A stretch of 64,000 nt of DNA, taken from positions 34,916,285 to 34,980,284 of the forward strand of contig OY744611.1 of NCBI GenBank assembly GCA_963556255.1, written 5' to 3'. The DNA is from Allolobophora icterica. Taxonomy: Eukaryota; Annelida; Clitellata; Crassiclitellata; Lumbricidae. Below the pieces are notes generated by a model that saw only the letters and a program-made list of their open reading frames with translations, was not told where the DNA came from and did not search any database. Every line of letters begins with the position of its first letter. Within the stretch, counting starts at the first letter, position 1. The position numbers and the translations under genes were made by a program. Below are positions 1 through 12,576 of this stretch, piece by piece.

Positions 1-498
1 TAAAGCGGACAGCCTCCTCTCGGGAGGTCATTACGCGTATCCTTAAGCAAATCCTTCACGCACAATTGCCTAAAGTTGTATTGTATTGTAAGAATTAACA
101 AGCAAACTCAACCAGATGGCGGTATATCTTATTTAATTATTTTAAATTAATAATATTTTTTTAATTAATTTTAAATATATTAAATCAATATCTGGGGGTC
201 GGGGCATGTGCCCCTTTGCCCCATCGTACGGGCGTCTATATAATATATATACACACAATGAGACATGACCAAGGTGCCTTGGCTCTCGTGCCTTGAGTGG
301 TAATTGCGGACAATTGAATTTTCTAGCACTTCTATTGTGAAAAAATTTGTCATCCGGGTCTACTGTCGTCTCGCGTTCCACCTCTTGTGGCACGCTGTCA
401 CTCAACGCAGCTTTTATGTAGACTTACTGAAATTTGGAAGGCGCTATACAAATCAAGTGTTACGTTACAGCACAGGTTATGTATGTACGTATGCAAAG
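1..498. other. Flank downstream of gene 1, SINE-like scraps
   Basis: No gene is seen here. Bases about 40-70 resemble the middle of the tRNA-derived SINE found intact at 26675-26891 (the 'aagtccttcac..caattgc' stretch), so an old SINE fragment is likely. Bases about 415-460 carry a 'ggcgctatacaaat' tail of the kind that ends many SINE and L2-like copies in this window. The first large duplication unit starts close to 499. Confidence 0.4.
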
Positions 499-768
499 AC
501 GCTGTACGCATGACTGACTAGCTGGTCCATTGACCAGCGTGGTTTAAGACAGTTTGAAATGTTTGGTGAATAAAGCTAAATGCAACATGACAGTGAAGCT
601 ACGAATGCACTCGGGTTGATTTACGGAATGTACATCCTATTACACCGGATTTGTACTTGCCAGCATTTCCATGGGGAGTAGAACAGGGACCTATGTGGAA
701 CTATGGCCCTATGGGTCCTATCTGGGTTCCATGTGGGAATGCTGGCAGAACTTGTTGAGCACGTGAGC

Positions 769-3700
769 CTATAACCGTCGTGCTCTGTATCTTTCCCTCT
801 CCACCGCTCTCCTTGGTAACAGTCTTCTGTGGGGGCCTTCCACCACAGGCCTTGCATCCCAACGCCCTACATCTACTTCCATTCTGTTGCGACCCTTTAG
901 TTCGGCATTCCCTCCCTGGCGGTCTGGCTGTCGTAGAGGACGGTTCCTCTCCAGCCGCGTCTGCTGTGACTCGGTGCACATCTGCACAACTACCTTTTTA
1001 AGCAGACCGTCAATCGTGTCGATCGGAATCCGAGTTCGATAGTTGTTCATCTCGATGGCGTAATTGTTGTTGACCCAGCGGGTATGGGCGAGGCCCCTAT
1101 GACGGGCCAGGTCGACGAAGTGGTTGTTTTCCGATCCGTAGTACTTCGGCACTAGTTCGATCGTACCCCCGTGAGGCGGGACGAAGAGGGTGTGGCTCAA
1201 CCCAGCTCCGTGCATCCCGATCAGGATGTCCGCCTGTGTGACGAGTCTCAGCTGGTCCCTCATATCGAAGGCGTCGATCTGGACGCCTCTGATGGAGTAG
1301 TTCGGGTGACGTCCGCGAAGGGCGACGAGCAGCTCTTCCTCGTTGTCGATCTTACGCTGAACCTGCGATAGAAAGGTCATGGAGAAGTTTAACCCCAGGA
1401 TATGCAAAGTTTATTCGAATTCTTGGTATATTCATATATGTGTCAGATAATGTATTCGACCTATAAATGAAGACAGGTAACATCCGACCATTTTACGAGA
1501 TGAGTGATTCTTCAGTATGAATTTGTTATTGTCATTCTTTACCTATGTCTCTTCAACCGGTATGCAGCAAACGGTATACCCGCAAAGAAACAGATGAATT
1601 ATTTCCAGTGGAGGTTAGCAGTCTGCTGCTGAGTCTGTGTCTGAGGTAACCGACTTTGTGATATTCTAATTTCCCTGCAATACTCATCTGCGACGTGAGG
1701 CTGCTTGTGGAATGGTGTGCGTGATCTCTCCCGCTACGCAGACCATTCATCAACCGAGATTCTGCTGTCAGAACCATAAGACTCGAATTTGTGAATGCTC
1801 AATGGGCGCTGTAAGGCTAACGGTAAATTACAGTCCCATAGTTCGAGAATTCGCATTTTACGAATTTTAAGAATTTTAATATTTAACGAATTTTAACGAA
1901 TTTCAAAACTGGCAACGAATTTTATTATTTGTTTAGTTTTAACTTTTTAAGCAAGTAGCCTATCATAGGCAATCAATCAATCAGCCGTAAAAGATAGCTG
2001 ACTAGCAACACAACAGTACTGATATTCAGTTACTGTTCTACTTAGAGTCTTGAACTTCGAATTCTATCATAGTTGGGCGGTGTGACTGTGAGTGTCAGTC
2101 AGCAGAACGAAAACCACCAGTGCCCAAGCCCCAGTGTGATCAGTCAGTCACTAACAGAGCTTGCAACCAAACATGGTTAATGGTTGGTAACGTTCACTGA
2201 GCTATGTCTTCTTCTTCATCATCCTCTGATTCTGAGTCAGGAACAACCAACTGTTCCCACTCGACTGCGGTTTCTGTATTTTCGCCATGCAAATGGCAAA
2301 TGCTCTCAAATTCGGACAGAACAACCAAAAAATTCCTTGTCACAAAAACAACAGTGAATTTTCAGATTATCCTTTCCTTCTCCAAAATCACTACATAGGC
2401 CCATACTTCCACTCCGGTCCATGCTCTTTCATTTTTGAGAAATTAGGTTTTAACTAAATTAACTCGTGATGTAATAAACTTTTACACTGAATTTTACATT
2501 AAATTCTAAGCAGGAGCTTAACACAACAAATCATGACGTCATCACATTTGTTGTTAACGCTGCTTTTTGCAAAACGCCGTTGTCAATGTAAAAAGGGCCC
2601 CTCAATGGCACAACGAATTTTACGAATTTTAAAATAGGCCAAAAATTCACGAATTTTTACGAATTTTAAAAGTGAAAGTTACGCATTCTCGAACTTTGTA
2701 CATTCCCAACACACATAGTTGATAAAACCATTTTTCGGATTTTATTTTTCTAAAAAATCTGTTTTTTTCTTTTGTTATTTTTCGTCACGTTGTTTTCCGT
2801 CTTTTATTTTTTCCATGTAACTTTATTTTAGGCCTACTGTCTGTTAGCCTATTATTTTGTTTAATTTTTTTTATGATTCCCTTAAGTTTTCTCCGGACTT
2901 TCAAGGATGCAGCTAAATTTATCCTATCATTTATCCTGATCACACTGGAGCTTGGGCACTGGTGGTTTTCGTTCTGCTGACTGACACTCACAGTCACACA
3001 CCATAACTATGATAGAATTCGAAGTTCAAGACTCTAAGTAGAACAGTAACTGAATATCAGTGCTGTTGTGTTGCTAGTCAGCCATCTTTTACGGCTGATT
3101 GATTGATTGCCTATGATATGCTACTATTTAACGACATCATTTGAGCAATAAATAGCATAGTACAAGAAATAAAATTTATAAAAGTTATTTCTAAGTTATT
3201 CAAAATGATAAACGATAAAGACTCAGCATTGGCTAAACTGAAATGCATTTACTGTGAGAAAGTTTGTTCGGGTGCTAGGATCGGCATCAGAGGTGATCTT
3301 GCGGGAGACGATATCAACATAAAACGGTTTAAAACCATGTGAAAAATGCTCACATACATCAAGAATATGATCAGAGAAGAGACATGTTTAGAATTCAGAT
3401 TTGTAAAAATTTCAATATCTTTAATTTCACAAATTCTTATTAAACCAAACTTATGAAAATAAAATAATTGTTGTAGATTAATGTTACTTAGTGTTTACTA
3501 ATAAAGTTGTGTTATTTGCTGATTAAATTGTGTGTACAGGGTTTTTAATTTTAAATTGCAGAACAAGATGTAACAAAGTCAAATTATTTTCTTGTTCGTT
3601 TTTTCCCGTTTCTATCCGTGTTTTCTTTCTTTGAAAAAAAAACACTTTTTTCCGTTTAACAACTATGCCAACACCTATATCACTAAAATGGACAGTGTGA

Positions 3701-6140
3701 TATATGTATGACGAGTGTCTAATGTCTATATACTGTATGTATGTATGTATGTATGTATGTATGTATGTATGTATGTATGTATGTATGTATGTATGTATGT
3801 ATGTATGTATGTATGTATGTATGTATGTATGTATGTATGTATGTATGTATGTATGAATGTATGTATGTATGTATGCATGTATGTAAGGATGTATGTATGT
3901 ATGTATGTATGTATGTATGTATGTATGTATGTATGTATGTATGTATGTATGTATGTATGTATGTATGCATGTATGTATGTATGTATGTATGTATGTTTGT
4001 TCCTTTGTTTCTAAGTATGAATGTATGTATGTATGTATGTATGTATGTTTGTTCATTTGTTTCTAAGTATCTCTCGAGGGCACTACTTGCCATTTGATGT
4101 TATAACCTCTTTGCCACGACCCCTCTCGGTCTCTCAATCTGAGTAACTGTTTACACGGCCTGTTAATTATGTGCATGAGTGAGTTAGTAAGGCGAGTAAA
4201 CCCTCTAAGTCCATGCCAACCCAATATCCATTGGCCAGTTCAGCTATAATAAGTACACTGACCGCATACACTGTCATTGGGAAGATCAGGTGGAGTGGAC
4301 TAATGCAAAGAAGACTGACGTCTCTATGGCGCTTTCTATACCCATGGCTGCCTCGAAGGACTAGCTTAAGAGAATGCTCCTATTATTTCAGTAATTTACC
4401 TAGGAAGCGTGGTCTTTGGCTTGAAGGAACTTTGGCCGGTTTACGTTGAATTGAGCGCGCACATTTCGCCGACCTTCATCTCAGCGACCTCAATTCGCCG
4501 CCGCGAAACACAGCGCCTACACAATTCGCCGCCATCAAACACAGCGACTACACAAGTCGCCGCCATTCATTTCAGCGCTGCTTCAAAAGGGCGTTGCTAA
4601 ATACCGGGCGTAAACAACACGTGTTCTAGACTAGAAATTCAAAGCAAAATCAAAGCAAAATTGGTTGGGCATCTTCTTCACGGAGCCGAAGTTGATTGAT
4701 TGCTGCCCCCGTCCAATTCATTATTATTTGACTAGAACTTCAAAGCAAAACCAAAGCAAAATTGGTTGGCCATCTTCTTCACGGAAAATAAAATATAGGT
4801 TATCATAATTATGTAGTCGCTGTGTTTGAAAATAAAATATAGGTTATCATAAGAGTCGCTTAAATGAATGGCGGCGAATTGTGTAGTCGCTGTGTTTGAT
4901 GGCGGCGAATTGTGTAGGCGCTGTGTTTCGCGGCGGCGAATTGAGGTCGCTGAGATGAAGGTCGGCGAAATGTGCGCGCTCAATTCAACGGTTACCACTT
5001 TGGCCTAGGTTGAAACACGACTGTAAAACATCTGTGAGGCTAACTAAAGGCGCTATATAACCAGAGATTAATTTGCCTCCTTACCACCCGTACCGGATAG
5101 ATTTTCACATTAATTAAAGTGCGTACCAGACCCGATGGATTCCGCGGATGTGCTAGATAGTCGTGGCGCCAAATGAAAAGAACGGACACCTTCTCACAGT
5201 TCAGCTGCCTCGTTGCGTTCAGCTGGAACCGATCGAGGAAGAACATTCGGAACTCTTCCAGCAGAAGAGGAGACTGGTAGACCTGGAACGGTTCCTTCAA
5301 CACGCTGTTGTATCCTTGCATGCCCCAGACCATGGTTGTAAACAGGGTTCTTGGGTCCAACTCAGACAACATCCTGGTGGAGTTGAATAGAACCGACCAG
5401 ACGGGATCGAGCTTTCCCTTGGGATGTGCGTCAACAAGAACAATGTTCGTCTCATCAGGTCTCTTTTTGAAGAACACCATCAGCAGGAAGATGTTGTACC
5501 AGTCGTTTATGGTGTGGTAGAGATTGGCGTACTCACGGCGCATTAGGGCAATATTGAAATTAGGGTCAAGGGTCACGTCGGATGTTTGTACGTTTGCGGT
5601 CTTCAGATTATCCAGCCAGTCGTCGAGGAAGTTGATGCCCGAGAAATGATATGTGAAGAAGCTTTTGACGTCCTTGCACTCGAGCTGGAAGCAGTGCCGA
5701 ATTTTTATGTAGTACTCTGCGTTTTCGTCTTGAAACAGGACTCTGTCGACTTCCTCGCCTCCGTGTGCCCTTGCCACGCAGAATGTACGATCGACGATGA
5801 CGTTCCGAAGGCGAGCGAATTGTCTTGCATAAAGTTCCATCCGACCGTCGCAGACATTGAACAGATTTTGCTGCCAGTCGGCGAACATCGGTGGATACTT
5901 TGAGATGTTCCAAGGGTTCAGCGTCGTGGTTCCGTGATTCGCTGCAGTGGTGACAGAGTCATTGAAAGTGGTGGCCGTCTTAGACTCTGGCAGCGCATCC
6001 TGGGCCTGAAGTTGATCGAAGTAGGACAGGATTGGGATGCCACCGAACAGAAGAGTAGAATAGGTGACGATGAGGCAAAGGATGCAGGCAAGACGCACCT
6101 GACGCAAATGACGGTAGAACCAGGTGACCGGATTGAACAT
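769..6140 (-). CDS. GT61 glycosyltransferase, EOGT-like, type II membrane protein (gene 1 of array)
   Basis: Two coding exons on the minus strand: exon 1 6140-5127 (338 codons) and exon 2 1362-769 (197 codons plus TAG), giving 535 residues; human EOGT is about 527. The start is the ATG at 6140, which has A at -3. The donor is GTACGC, weaker than the GTAAGC of all the other copies; the acceptor is CTATCGCAG; the intron is phase 0 and 3764 bp. Residues about 15-38 form one hydrophobic anchor after a basic tail (YRHLRQVR), which predicts type II topology with a luminal catalytic domain. N-glycosylation sequons include NIS, NST and NAT. GT61 hallmarks are EYANLYHTINDWYN in mid-exon 1, DQLRLVTQAD, and GMHGAGLSH at 387-395. 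By family, such enzymes transfer a sugar from a UDP-sugar donor to luminal acceptors; the substrate here is unknown. The intron holds a foldback element, a GTAT microsatellite and a 9-bp-TSD element. Confidence 0.88.
1955..3124. mobile_element. Foldback element in intron of gene 1
   Basis: Bases 1955-2143 and 2936-3124 are inverted copies of each other, about 189 bp per arm with only scattered mismatches. The outer ends read 'gtagcctatcatagg' and its near-reverse complement. The 790-bp middle is AT-rich and has 'acgaatttta' motifs. In gene 2 the left arm survives (about 22240-22440), but the sequence jumps from there to the equivalent of base 3535, so a deletion removed the right arm. The element therefore predates the duplication of units A and B. 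No clear target duplication was found and no transposase is encoded. Confidence 0.65.
3733..4048. repeat. (GTAT)n microsatellite
   Basis: About 270 bp of nearly pure ATGT units, with a few changes (aatg, aagg, catg), then a short second block after a 'tttgttcctttgtttctaag' spacer. Gene 2 carries only a few units at the matching intron site (about 22716-22772), plus a GTTT run. The array has therefore grown in gene 1 or shrunk in gene 2. The long Tyr/Cys/Met and His/Thr/Ile readings are microsatellite translations. Confidence 0.95.
4438..4996. mobile_element. Foldback DNA transposon with 9-bp target duplication (MULE-like)
   Basis: The 559-bp element is flanked by direct repeats ACTTTGGCC (4429-4437 and 4997-5005). 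Its ends are inverted repeats of about 120 bp, starting GGTTTACGTTGAATTGAGC on the left and GGTAACCGTTGAATTGAGC as the reverse complement on the right. The arms contain short repeats of 'attcgccgcc'. Gene 2 has the unoccupied site ('ggaacttgacctagg', about 23086-23100), so the insertion came after the two genes split. A 9-bp duplication with long inverted ends fits the Mutator-like group. There is no coding capacity. Confidence 0.82.
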
Positions 6141-6308
6141 GGTTGATTTTCGAGATGCGGTACTGAAAAAGCCAATATGTTGACGTTCTATTATCGATCA
6201 TATCGATCTGAAACTTAACGAATATCCATCAGACAATCTATCAACATTTATCCTTCTGTACTTAGCTACCACTCATAAAACACTCCTTCGATCTTTGATC
6301 GCTTGAAG

Positions 6309-6320
6309 CCTTTGTATACA
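6309..6320 (-). promoter_or_regulatory. TATA-like box of gene 1
   Basis: The minus strand reads TGTATACAAAGG about 170 bases before the ATG. The same position carries TGTATATAAAGG in gene 2, TGTATACAAAGG in gene 6 and GTATAC in genes 3-5, so spacing and sequence are conserved across the family. Confidence 0.5.
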
Positions 6321-6389
6321 GGCAGTTGCGCTACTCAATCTACAACTTGATTTACCAATTTAAAATGCAAATTGTCAATAACATTTAAC

Positions 6390-6560
6390 CTCTTCCGGGC
6401 TGTGCCGGCTTCTCGAACTGCTCGCGTCCTCCGCTCAAACGGGGTGGGGTTGCTTTCAGTTCCGTTTGCCCGTACTGCTATCTGGAGTGCATCTGAGTAG
6501 TTCTATTGAGGAGTCGCTGTATAAATCTACGAATGAAGGAATGAATGAATTTACGCGTAA
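6390..6560 (+). repeat. SINE or LINE 3' tail, upstream of gene 1
   Basis: The stretch 'gcgtcctccgctcaaacgg' through 'gtcgctgtataaatctacg' to a (GAAT)n tail resembles the ends of L2-like elements or SINEs elsewhere in the window, for example 16520-16600. The same copy stands at 24565-24725 before gene 2, so it predates the A/B duplication. Confidence 0.5.
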
Positions 6561-6789
6561 TGCGTACATTTGTACTTGTGCATTTGTACAACTATTTTTA
6601 ACCTTTGAAAACATCTTGAGATTTTTTTAACCGGGTACACGTGTTTTGACAAGACAAGCAACGCGGTAGTGATGATTTATTTGCAACAACATGATGTGAC
6701 TAAACTGTTGAAGACGCCTACAATGCCCTACATAGTAGGATATGGACATATTAGGTTGTTGTAGACTAACGATATTTATGTCCTCTCTG

Positions 6790-7255
6790 CCACCGGATGG
6801 TGGAGAGATGGAGGGGTGAGTGATGTAGAGGTTGGGTGGTGTAGGGGTGATGTAGAGATGAGGTGGTCTAGAGGTTGGTGATGTAGAGGTGAAGTGGTGG
6901 AGGGTGGGGTGATGTGGTGTGGGGGTGAATGGTGGAGTGGAGTAGAGATGGGGTGGTATAAAGGTTGGTGATGTGGAGATGAGGTGGTGGAGGGTGGGTG
7001 ATGTAGAGGTGGGATGGTGTAGGGGTGAATGGTGCGGTGGGGTAAACATGGGGTGGTGTAGAGGTTGGTGATGTAGAGATGAAGTGGTGGAGGGTGGGGC
7101 GATGTAGAGGTGGAGTGGTGTAGGGCTAAATGGTGGGGTGGCGTAGAGATGGGTTGGTGTAGAGGTGAATGGTGGGATGGTATAGAGATGGGGCGGTGTA
7201 GGGTTGGTGATGAAAGCGTAGGGTGGTGGAGGAATGCAGTGATGGACAGATGGGG
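6790..7255. repeat. GGTGG-rich minisatellite upstream of gene 1
   Basis: An irregular tandem repeat built from 'gatgtagaggt', 'gggtggtgtag' and 'tgaatggtgg' blocks, purine- and G-rich on the plus strand. A matching array occurs at 24960-25350 before gene 2, and shorter relatives at 54825-54960 (gene 5) and 60165-60270 (gene 6). It is thus an old, fixed part of the upstream region that varies in length. The Pro/Thr/His-rich readings on the minus strand are products of the repeat. Confidence 0.85.
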
Positions 7256-8118
7256 TTGTGCAGAATTGTCAATGGGCTTGATTTTCGTCTCTACGTCTGC
7301 GGTTCGAATCCGTTCGCAAAGTGTGAAACGAGAATGCCCTGTCAGGCCGTATAATCTTAAGGAAAGGTTGTCTGGGATGTTGGATTACTGTTGTCGTGTT
7401 TGCGGGGCTACTTTTGTGAGGGAAAAACTTAAACTTGTAGCTTTCTAGGTTGCTAATTATTTGAGTTTTATTATCGCTACCAGACGACATAAGAACTCTA
7501 TACCTACGGATGGTCCACATCGATTTGCTAACACATAGTAGGACTGGTTCCCGGCGCCGGCACCCTCCACCGCTAAGCTATCGACTGCTAGCGACTTGGT
7601 TCACGTAATATTTTGCTTTTTGTTTTAATCGCGGTCTCCGAGTTTCGATTTTTGACGAAGACATCAGCAGCAGGACAGATGCAACAATTGCTTATAAGGT
7701 TCGAGCCACAGTGCAACAGACTAACGGTATAACAATCAGTCGATATCAGATTACCAGTTCTTTACTTACCACCTACCTACTCACTACTTTACTAGCTATA
7801 CTTATTACCACCACTCAGATGTCTGTCACGTTATCTGACGTCAGTAGCGTTTCTTCGTATACATGCAAACGTCTCGTTGAAAATACGCTGACTTCAAGGA
7901 CTTCAGCCAGCGATATAACCGCAGATGAAGCCAGGAAAATTGATTACATGTCTGTAAAATTGAGGAAAATAGGCGGCCATTTGCATTCCCGAGAGAAATC
8001 AGGCCTTGGAGTTAGTCGTATGATTTATTCCTTTCATAAACACTCAAATGCATCTGTCACGTTTCATAAATTCACATCAACATACATTTCACGGTCATCG
8101 GTCTGTCCTCTGTGAACA
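7256..8118. other. Conserved upstream block of unit A with tRNA-like B box
   Basis: Aligns with 25355-26265 of unit B. Bases 7301-7311 read GGTTCGAATCC, a perfect pol III B box, preceded by a degraded tRNA-like stretch; this is probably a SINE relic. The remainder has open stretches in both units but no recognisable protein, and the unit B frame is broken. Confidence 0.45.
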
Positions 8119-9036
8119 TGTTGAGTGAGACAATCTCGTCGTTCGTCGTGCTCGCCGTGCGGAAAGGCCTTATCGTCACTCTCCCGACCCTGCCGATCGC
8201 CGCGAGTGGATCGCCCAGTTACGATCTCTACACCGTCTCTGTCATCACAAGGAATCGGATGACTGGGAGAGCCTAGACTCCCAGCACAAAGACAACCCTA
8301 AAGGACTCTGATCAACGTTTTACGGTCTGTTGGGATACACTCCTAGCTCGCCAAGCGCTCCTGCTTTTTTCCGCTGATGACCTTCTTCAAACGCTGACAC
8401 AGAGAATCGACAGTCTTCGTGCATCAACTGCTGATGAACCTCTTCCTCGCTATTCTTTCACGGAATCTAATTTTGATGATTTCCGCCCGATCTCGGAAAC
8501 TGAACTTTGCAGTGTAAACAAGTCATCTAATCACAAATCATGCGAGCTTTATCCGCTCCTCGTTTTATTACAGTTGACATTTTAGATGTTTTAGTCCCAT
8601 TTCTTGTCTACTTATTCAACAGATCACTCACTGCGGGCTACCCTCCCGCTTCGTAAAAGCAATCCATTGTGTTCCCTACCCTAAAGAAATCTTATCTTGA
8701 TCCAAAAATTACCGACCCATCTCTCATCTTTCTTTCCTGTCTAAACCCTCGTGAGACTATTGATCAATTCCATCTTTCGCTACTATAGTCTCTATCACGC
8801 CTCTTCGGTTTTTGATGTGGTCGATCATGAGATCCCTTATGAATCTCTATATACGCGTACGCAACAATATATGGGTCCCGTCTTATGCCCACGGAAATGA
8901 CGGCACGGTCAGTAAGGGTATTAAATAATGATAGCAATAGGTCCAAACAGTTAAACTATGGAAATTGCCACTTGCAGCTGTCTGAAGTGTACTGTACGTT
9001 TCTTTATCGGCGGCCTATATACTGTCACCTAGAGAA
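8119..9036 (+). mobile_element. Decayed CR1/L2-like non-LTR retrotransposon
   Basis: Conceptual translation in shifting frames gives 'REWIAQLRSLHRL', 'SPSAPAF', 'DSLRASTADEP', then an 'NYRPISHLSFLS'-like motif and 'FDVVDHEI'. This is the order found before and inside the reverse transcriptase of CR1/L2-like elements. Frames are broken many times. The same relic lies at 26266-27415, so it predates the A/B duplication. Confidence 0.7.
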
Positions 9037-9209
9037 CTAAGAAACTGTTAATAGTACGTTGCAGACCCGGTCGCTTCGACTGTACGTCTGCGTTAATCTT
9101 ACGAAACTATACATGTCTGCAACACGGACTCTGCACTGCTTCAGTTGTTCATTTTGTAAGGCATGGTGTTGCTTTGCTTTGTAGAATTGAGAAATAAAAT
9201 ACACATGGA

Positions 9210-9600
<391 letters not shown>

Positions 9601-11060
9601 ACTTCTACTATTATACGAAACAACTACGATTAAGAAGCTAGCCTACTGTATGGATTAGAATAATTAGATGAAGGCGAATCTGTTTATAGATCATCGTGCA
9701 GGCCCAAATCAATTATTTTCTACTCGGCGTGTGTCTTTTCAATTAAACAATATTACTGTAATTTTGTATACTTTATCACTTACACCTGGGGTCAAATTTA
9801 ATCGTCAAGTTAGCGATATTTTATAGTAACAACCACGTCATGCTTGGTTGCCGTGGATGTATCGAATGACATCTAGGCCTACATCTATTTATGTTGGCGT
9901 GCGCAGATAACGTCGTCTTTACAAGACGATGAAAACACGTTATCTGCCCACGCAAAAAATTGCTGACGTATCAGTACAGTTCGGGCCTTAGGGGCGTGCG
10001 AACCGTGCGGTCACACGGGGCCCGCAACTTAGGGGGCCCGAAAATGTCACAGAAAATTAACATGAACAAAACAACCTAAAAATGACATTATTTTTTTGAA
10101 TAAATCGTCTCTTTTGTCAATAAAATCCTCTATATCCCAGAATTCTCGTGCATAGTTAAATTTTACTTGTTGTACTTGTTAACAATCTAAAAATAAAATG
10201 ATTAGCAATGAAAAAATTTGACGTGTCATGGGGGCCGTACACTGCGTACAGTATATTCTGCACGGGGACCGATATATCCTAAGGCCGGTGTCACGAAATA
10301 GAGTATCCCCATAAAAGTATATCCCCTTGGCAGAATGGAGTATCCGGCCGGATGAATGTGAATGGGAGGAACTATCCCCCTCGTGCAAAAGTATCCCCCA
10401 TGAGTCGTACGAAATTACCCCCCCCCCGTCAAAAAGTATCCCCCTGCAACATAATTACAAATTGTGCGATTTAAGTCAGTTTAGAACTACCGTACAATAG
10501 GCAAAACCATATGCTACTTATTGTTGGCATGCGTGGGGAAAAATTCAATGAAGTCAATGATCCTCGCATTACTCTCTTCCTCTACTCTATACTCTATTTA
10601 CTCTTAGGCAAGTTGTGACATTGATATCGGTCGATTCGTATCAATCGGTACACCAGTAAAACGAGGAAGACAAAATATCAGCAGTCACAAAAGACAGTGT
10701 CATGAAAATGGACTAAGGCGCTAATTAGGTGAATTGGTAGCTCGCGCTTGATATCGGTCGATTCGTAACCAATAGGTACACCAGCAAAGCCATTGAAGCC
10801 ATTTGAGGCCAACTTCAATGACTCTTGTGTTCTTTGTTTAACTTAATAAAACAATGTCTATTCGCATTATTAGATGCGTGAAGGGCTTGTTGCGATGGAT
10901 GTGTCTAAAACAAGGATCACAAATATCAGCAATCACAAACGACAGTGTCATGAAAAGGGACTAAGGTGCTAATTAGGAGAATTGGTATAGCTCGCGCTTG
11001 ATATCGGTCGAATCTAATATGAATGTTAACCTGTTACAAGCATTACTGGTCGCAATAAAA

Positions 11061-11062
<2 letters not shown>

Positions 11063-11148
<86 letters not shown>
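11063..11148. repeat. (TTGA)n microsatellite
   Basis: About 21 perfect units of GATT/TTGA. Similar TTGA runs end a CR1-like element at 32810-32830, so this may be the tail of a truncated retrotransposon inserted into the surrounding transposon. Confidence 0.9.
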
Positions 11149-11460
11149 CGTATCGCGGCAAATCTCGGCCGACAATTGCATCAGCTCTACACAAAGCACC
11201 TAACCACATCGGGAAACCTACATGTTAAAGTCTTCCCCTGCCAGAAGCAAATGGACTTCTCTTCGTGTGGGCTGGACGCAGCTGCCTATCCCTTTCAGAT
11301 TGCTTCCGGTTCTGCCACGCTGGATGTTGACTTCGGTGAGCATTCAGAAATGCGAAAATATCTTGAGAACTGTTTCAACTACAAGGTAATGCTGTCTTTG
11401 CCCAAAACCCGTCTTAAGGAAGAAAGCCACTTCCGCGAGTGGTTATCCTTCCTACTGTAA
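11143..11460 (+). pseudogene. Fragment resembling the C-terminus of a ULP1/C48-type peptidase from a transposon
   Basis: An open frame of about 105 codons ends with TAA. It contains QKQMDFSSCGLDAA, followed by DFGEHSEMRKYLENC and a KTR-rich end. The layout Q...S/C-CG-L/F-AxA..., then an acidic stretch and MRxxLxxC, matches the end of ULP1-like (C48) cysteine peptidases carried by some invertebrate transposons; the Cys would be the nucleophile. The upstream His/Asp part is missing, because the frame emerges from the TTGA tract. Recognition is from motif layout only. Confidence 0.4.
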
Positions 11461-12576
11461 CTTCGGTTTGATTTGCTCTAAACATTGCTTAGAAGACTTA
11501 GAACACTTAGAGTCAATTGCTTTACCTATTTCTCGTTTTGGATTCTGATTACAGCATAGGCCTAGACTTGTCTTCTGTTGCACTCACCTGGTCCGTATGA
11601 CTCACTTTACCTTGTTCCTTACCAACTTAAAGACCACACTTTAGCTGTGGTTGGACTGGTAGCGATCCTGACTCCTGAGTAGATCATCTTGAAGGGACGC
11701 TATTTAAAAGCTCTTTAATAATAAAAATAATATAAAAATAATAATAATAATAATAGATTTATTAATTATACGCATTTTCAATAATACCTCATACCTGTGA
11801 ATTTTTATCCCCCGGGGATGATTTTACACGATGGGAGATAGAAATGGTTTATCCCCCAGATACTCTCTACCGGTAGATTCCATCCGGGTGGATAAATTTA
11901 TTCATCCACCGGATAGTTTTAGGACGGATAGTCTGTCACGCGACACCGGCACTGATCAGTAAAACGTTAAGTAAGCAACCAGCTTAATACTGCGTTGGCT
12001 ATGGCATGAACTCCTGTATAGAGGTCAATGATACTGGAGTTCTTGACATTGGCCTCGCCAGTCCTGTCATTAATCATCGTATCTGTCCAGCCTGCATGGT
12101 CCACTGACACCCAACTGAGCAGCCGTTGACATAATTATAAGAGCCTCAGCAGTTGAGAATTTCCATCTGGTAGATGTCATTCGACACATCCACCGCAACC
12201 AAGTAAAACATGGTTGTTTACAACAAAATATCGCTAACTGGATAGTTTAAACAATTCTCAGAAGTTAAGGAATGCCAGATCTGAAATATATCCAGCTAGG
12301 ACTGCATCAAACTGCTGCGCCTTTATAACCGAAGTCCTCGACCTGAGGCTAGGCTCGACCTGCTGTAAGGAGGAAAACTGCTGGACTGCCAGGTTTGTCC
12401 AGCGAATCATGGGTCTCAGCGTCAGTGACCTCTGACCTCCTTCTTGACCTCTGGCCTCCTTCTTGACCTCTGACTTCCTTCTTGCCGAACTGGAAACCAG
12501 ATCAGATAGGCCTATATGTAAAACCTTTGCGACTGTGCTAATGGATATAAGCCACTTTATTACTGTATATTGAATA

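Larger units (their letters stand above)
10280..11954. mobile_element. Probable hAT-like element nested in the larger transposon
   Basis: The ends carry 'ggccggtgtcacg' (10283-10295) and 'cgcgacaccggcactg' (right end), an inverted repeat of about 12 bp; the right end read outward-in starts CAGTG, as in many hAT elements. Subterminal repeats of 'tatcccc' and 'ggata' occur near both ends. No convincing 8-bp duplication is visible, so the call is tentative. Confidence 0.4.
9808..12239. mobile_element. DNA transposon with ~70-bp inverted ends, absent from unit B
   Basis: Bases 9808-9882 and about 12168-12239 are inverted copies: both start AGTTAGCGATATTTT and share 'ttggttgc(c/g)gtggatgt' and 'tcgaatgacatcta'. 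Unit B lacks the element. Inside lie a short palindrome (9898-9955, 'agataacgt...acgttatct'), a second inverted-end element (10280-11954), a (TTGA)n tract and a fragment of a cysteine-protease-like frame. No clear target duplication was found, so the exact ends are inferred. Confidence 0.55.

Noticed and set aside
3523..4097. Overlapping long frames rich in Tyr/Cys/Met or His/Thr/Ile
   Set aside because: They are translations of the (GTAT)n tract in every frame on both strands. The same holds for 47758-48994.
5163..5913. Antisense frames inside GT61 exon 1, recurring in all copies
   Set aside because: They mirror the conserved coding strand; the sense frame has the domain motifs, anchor and splice sites.
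7290..7320. Functional tRNA gene
   Set aside because: Only the B box is intact; the A box, the anticodon arm and the acceptor pairing are not recognisable. The same is true for the other B-box relics.
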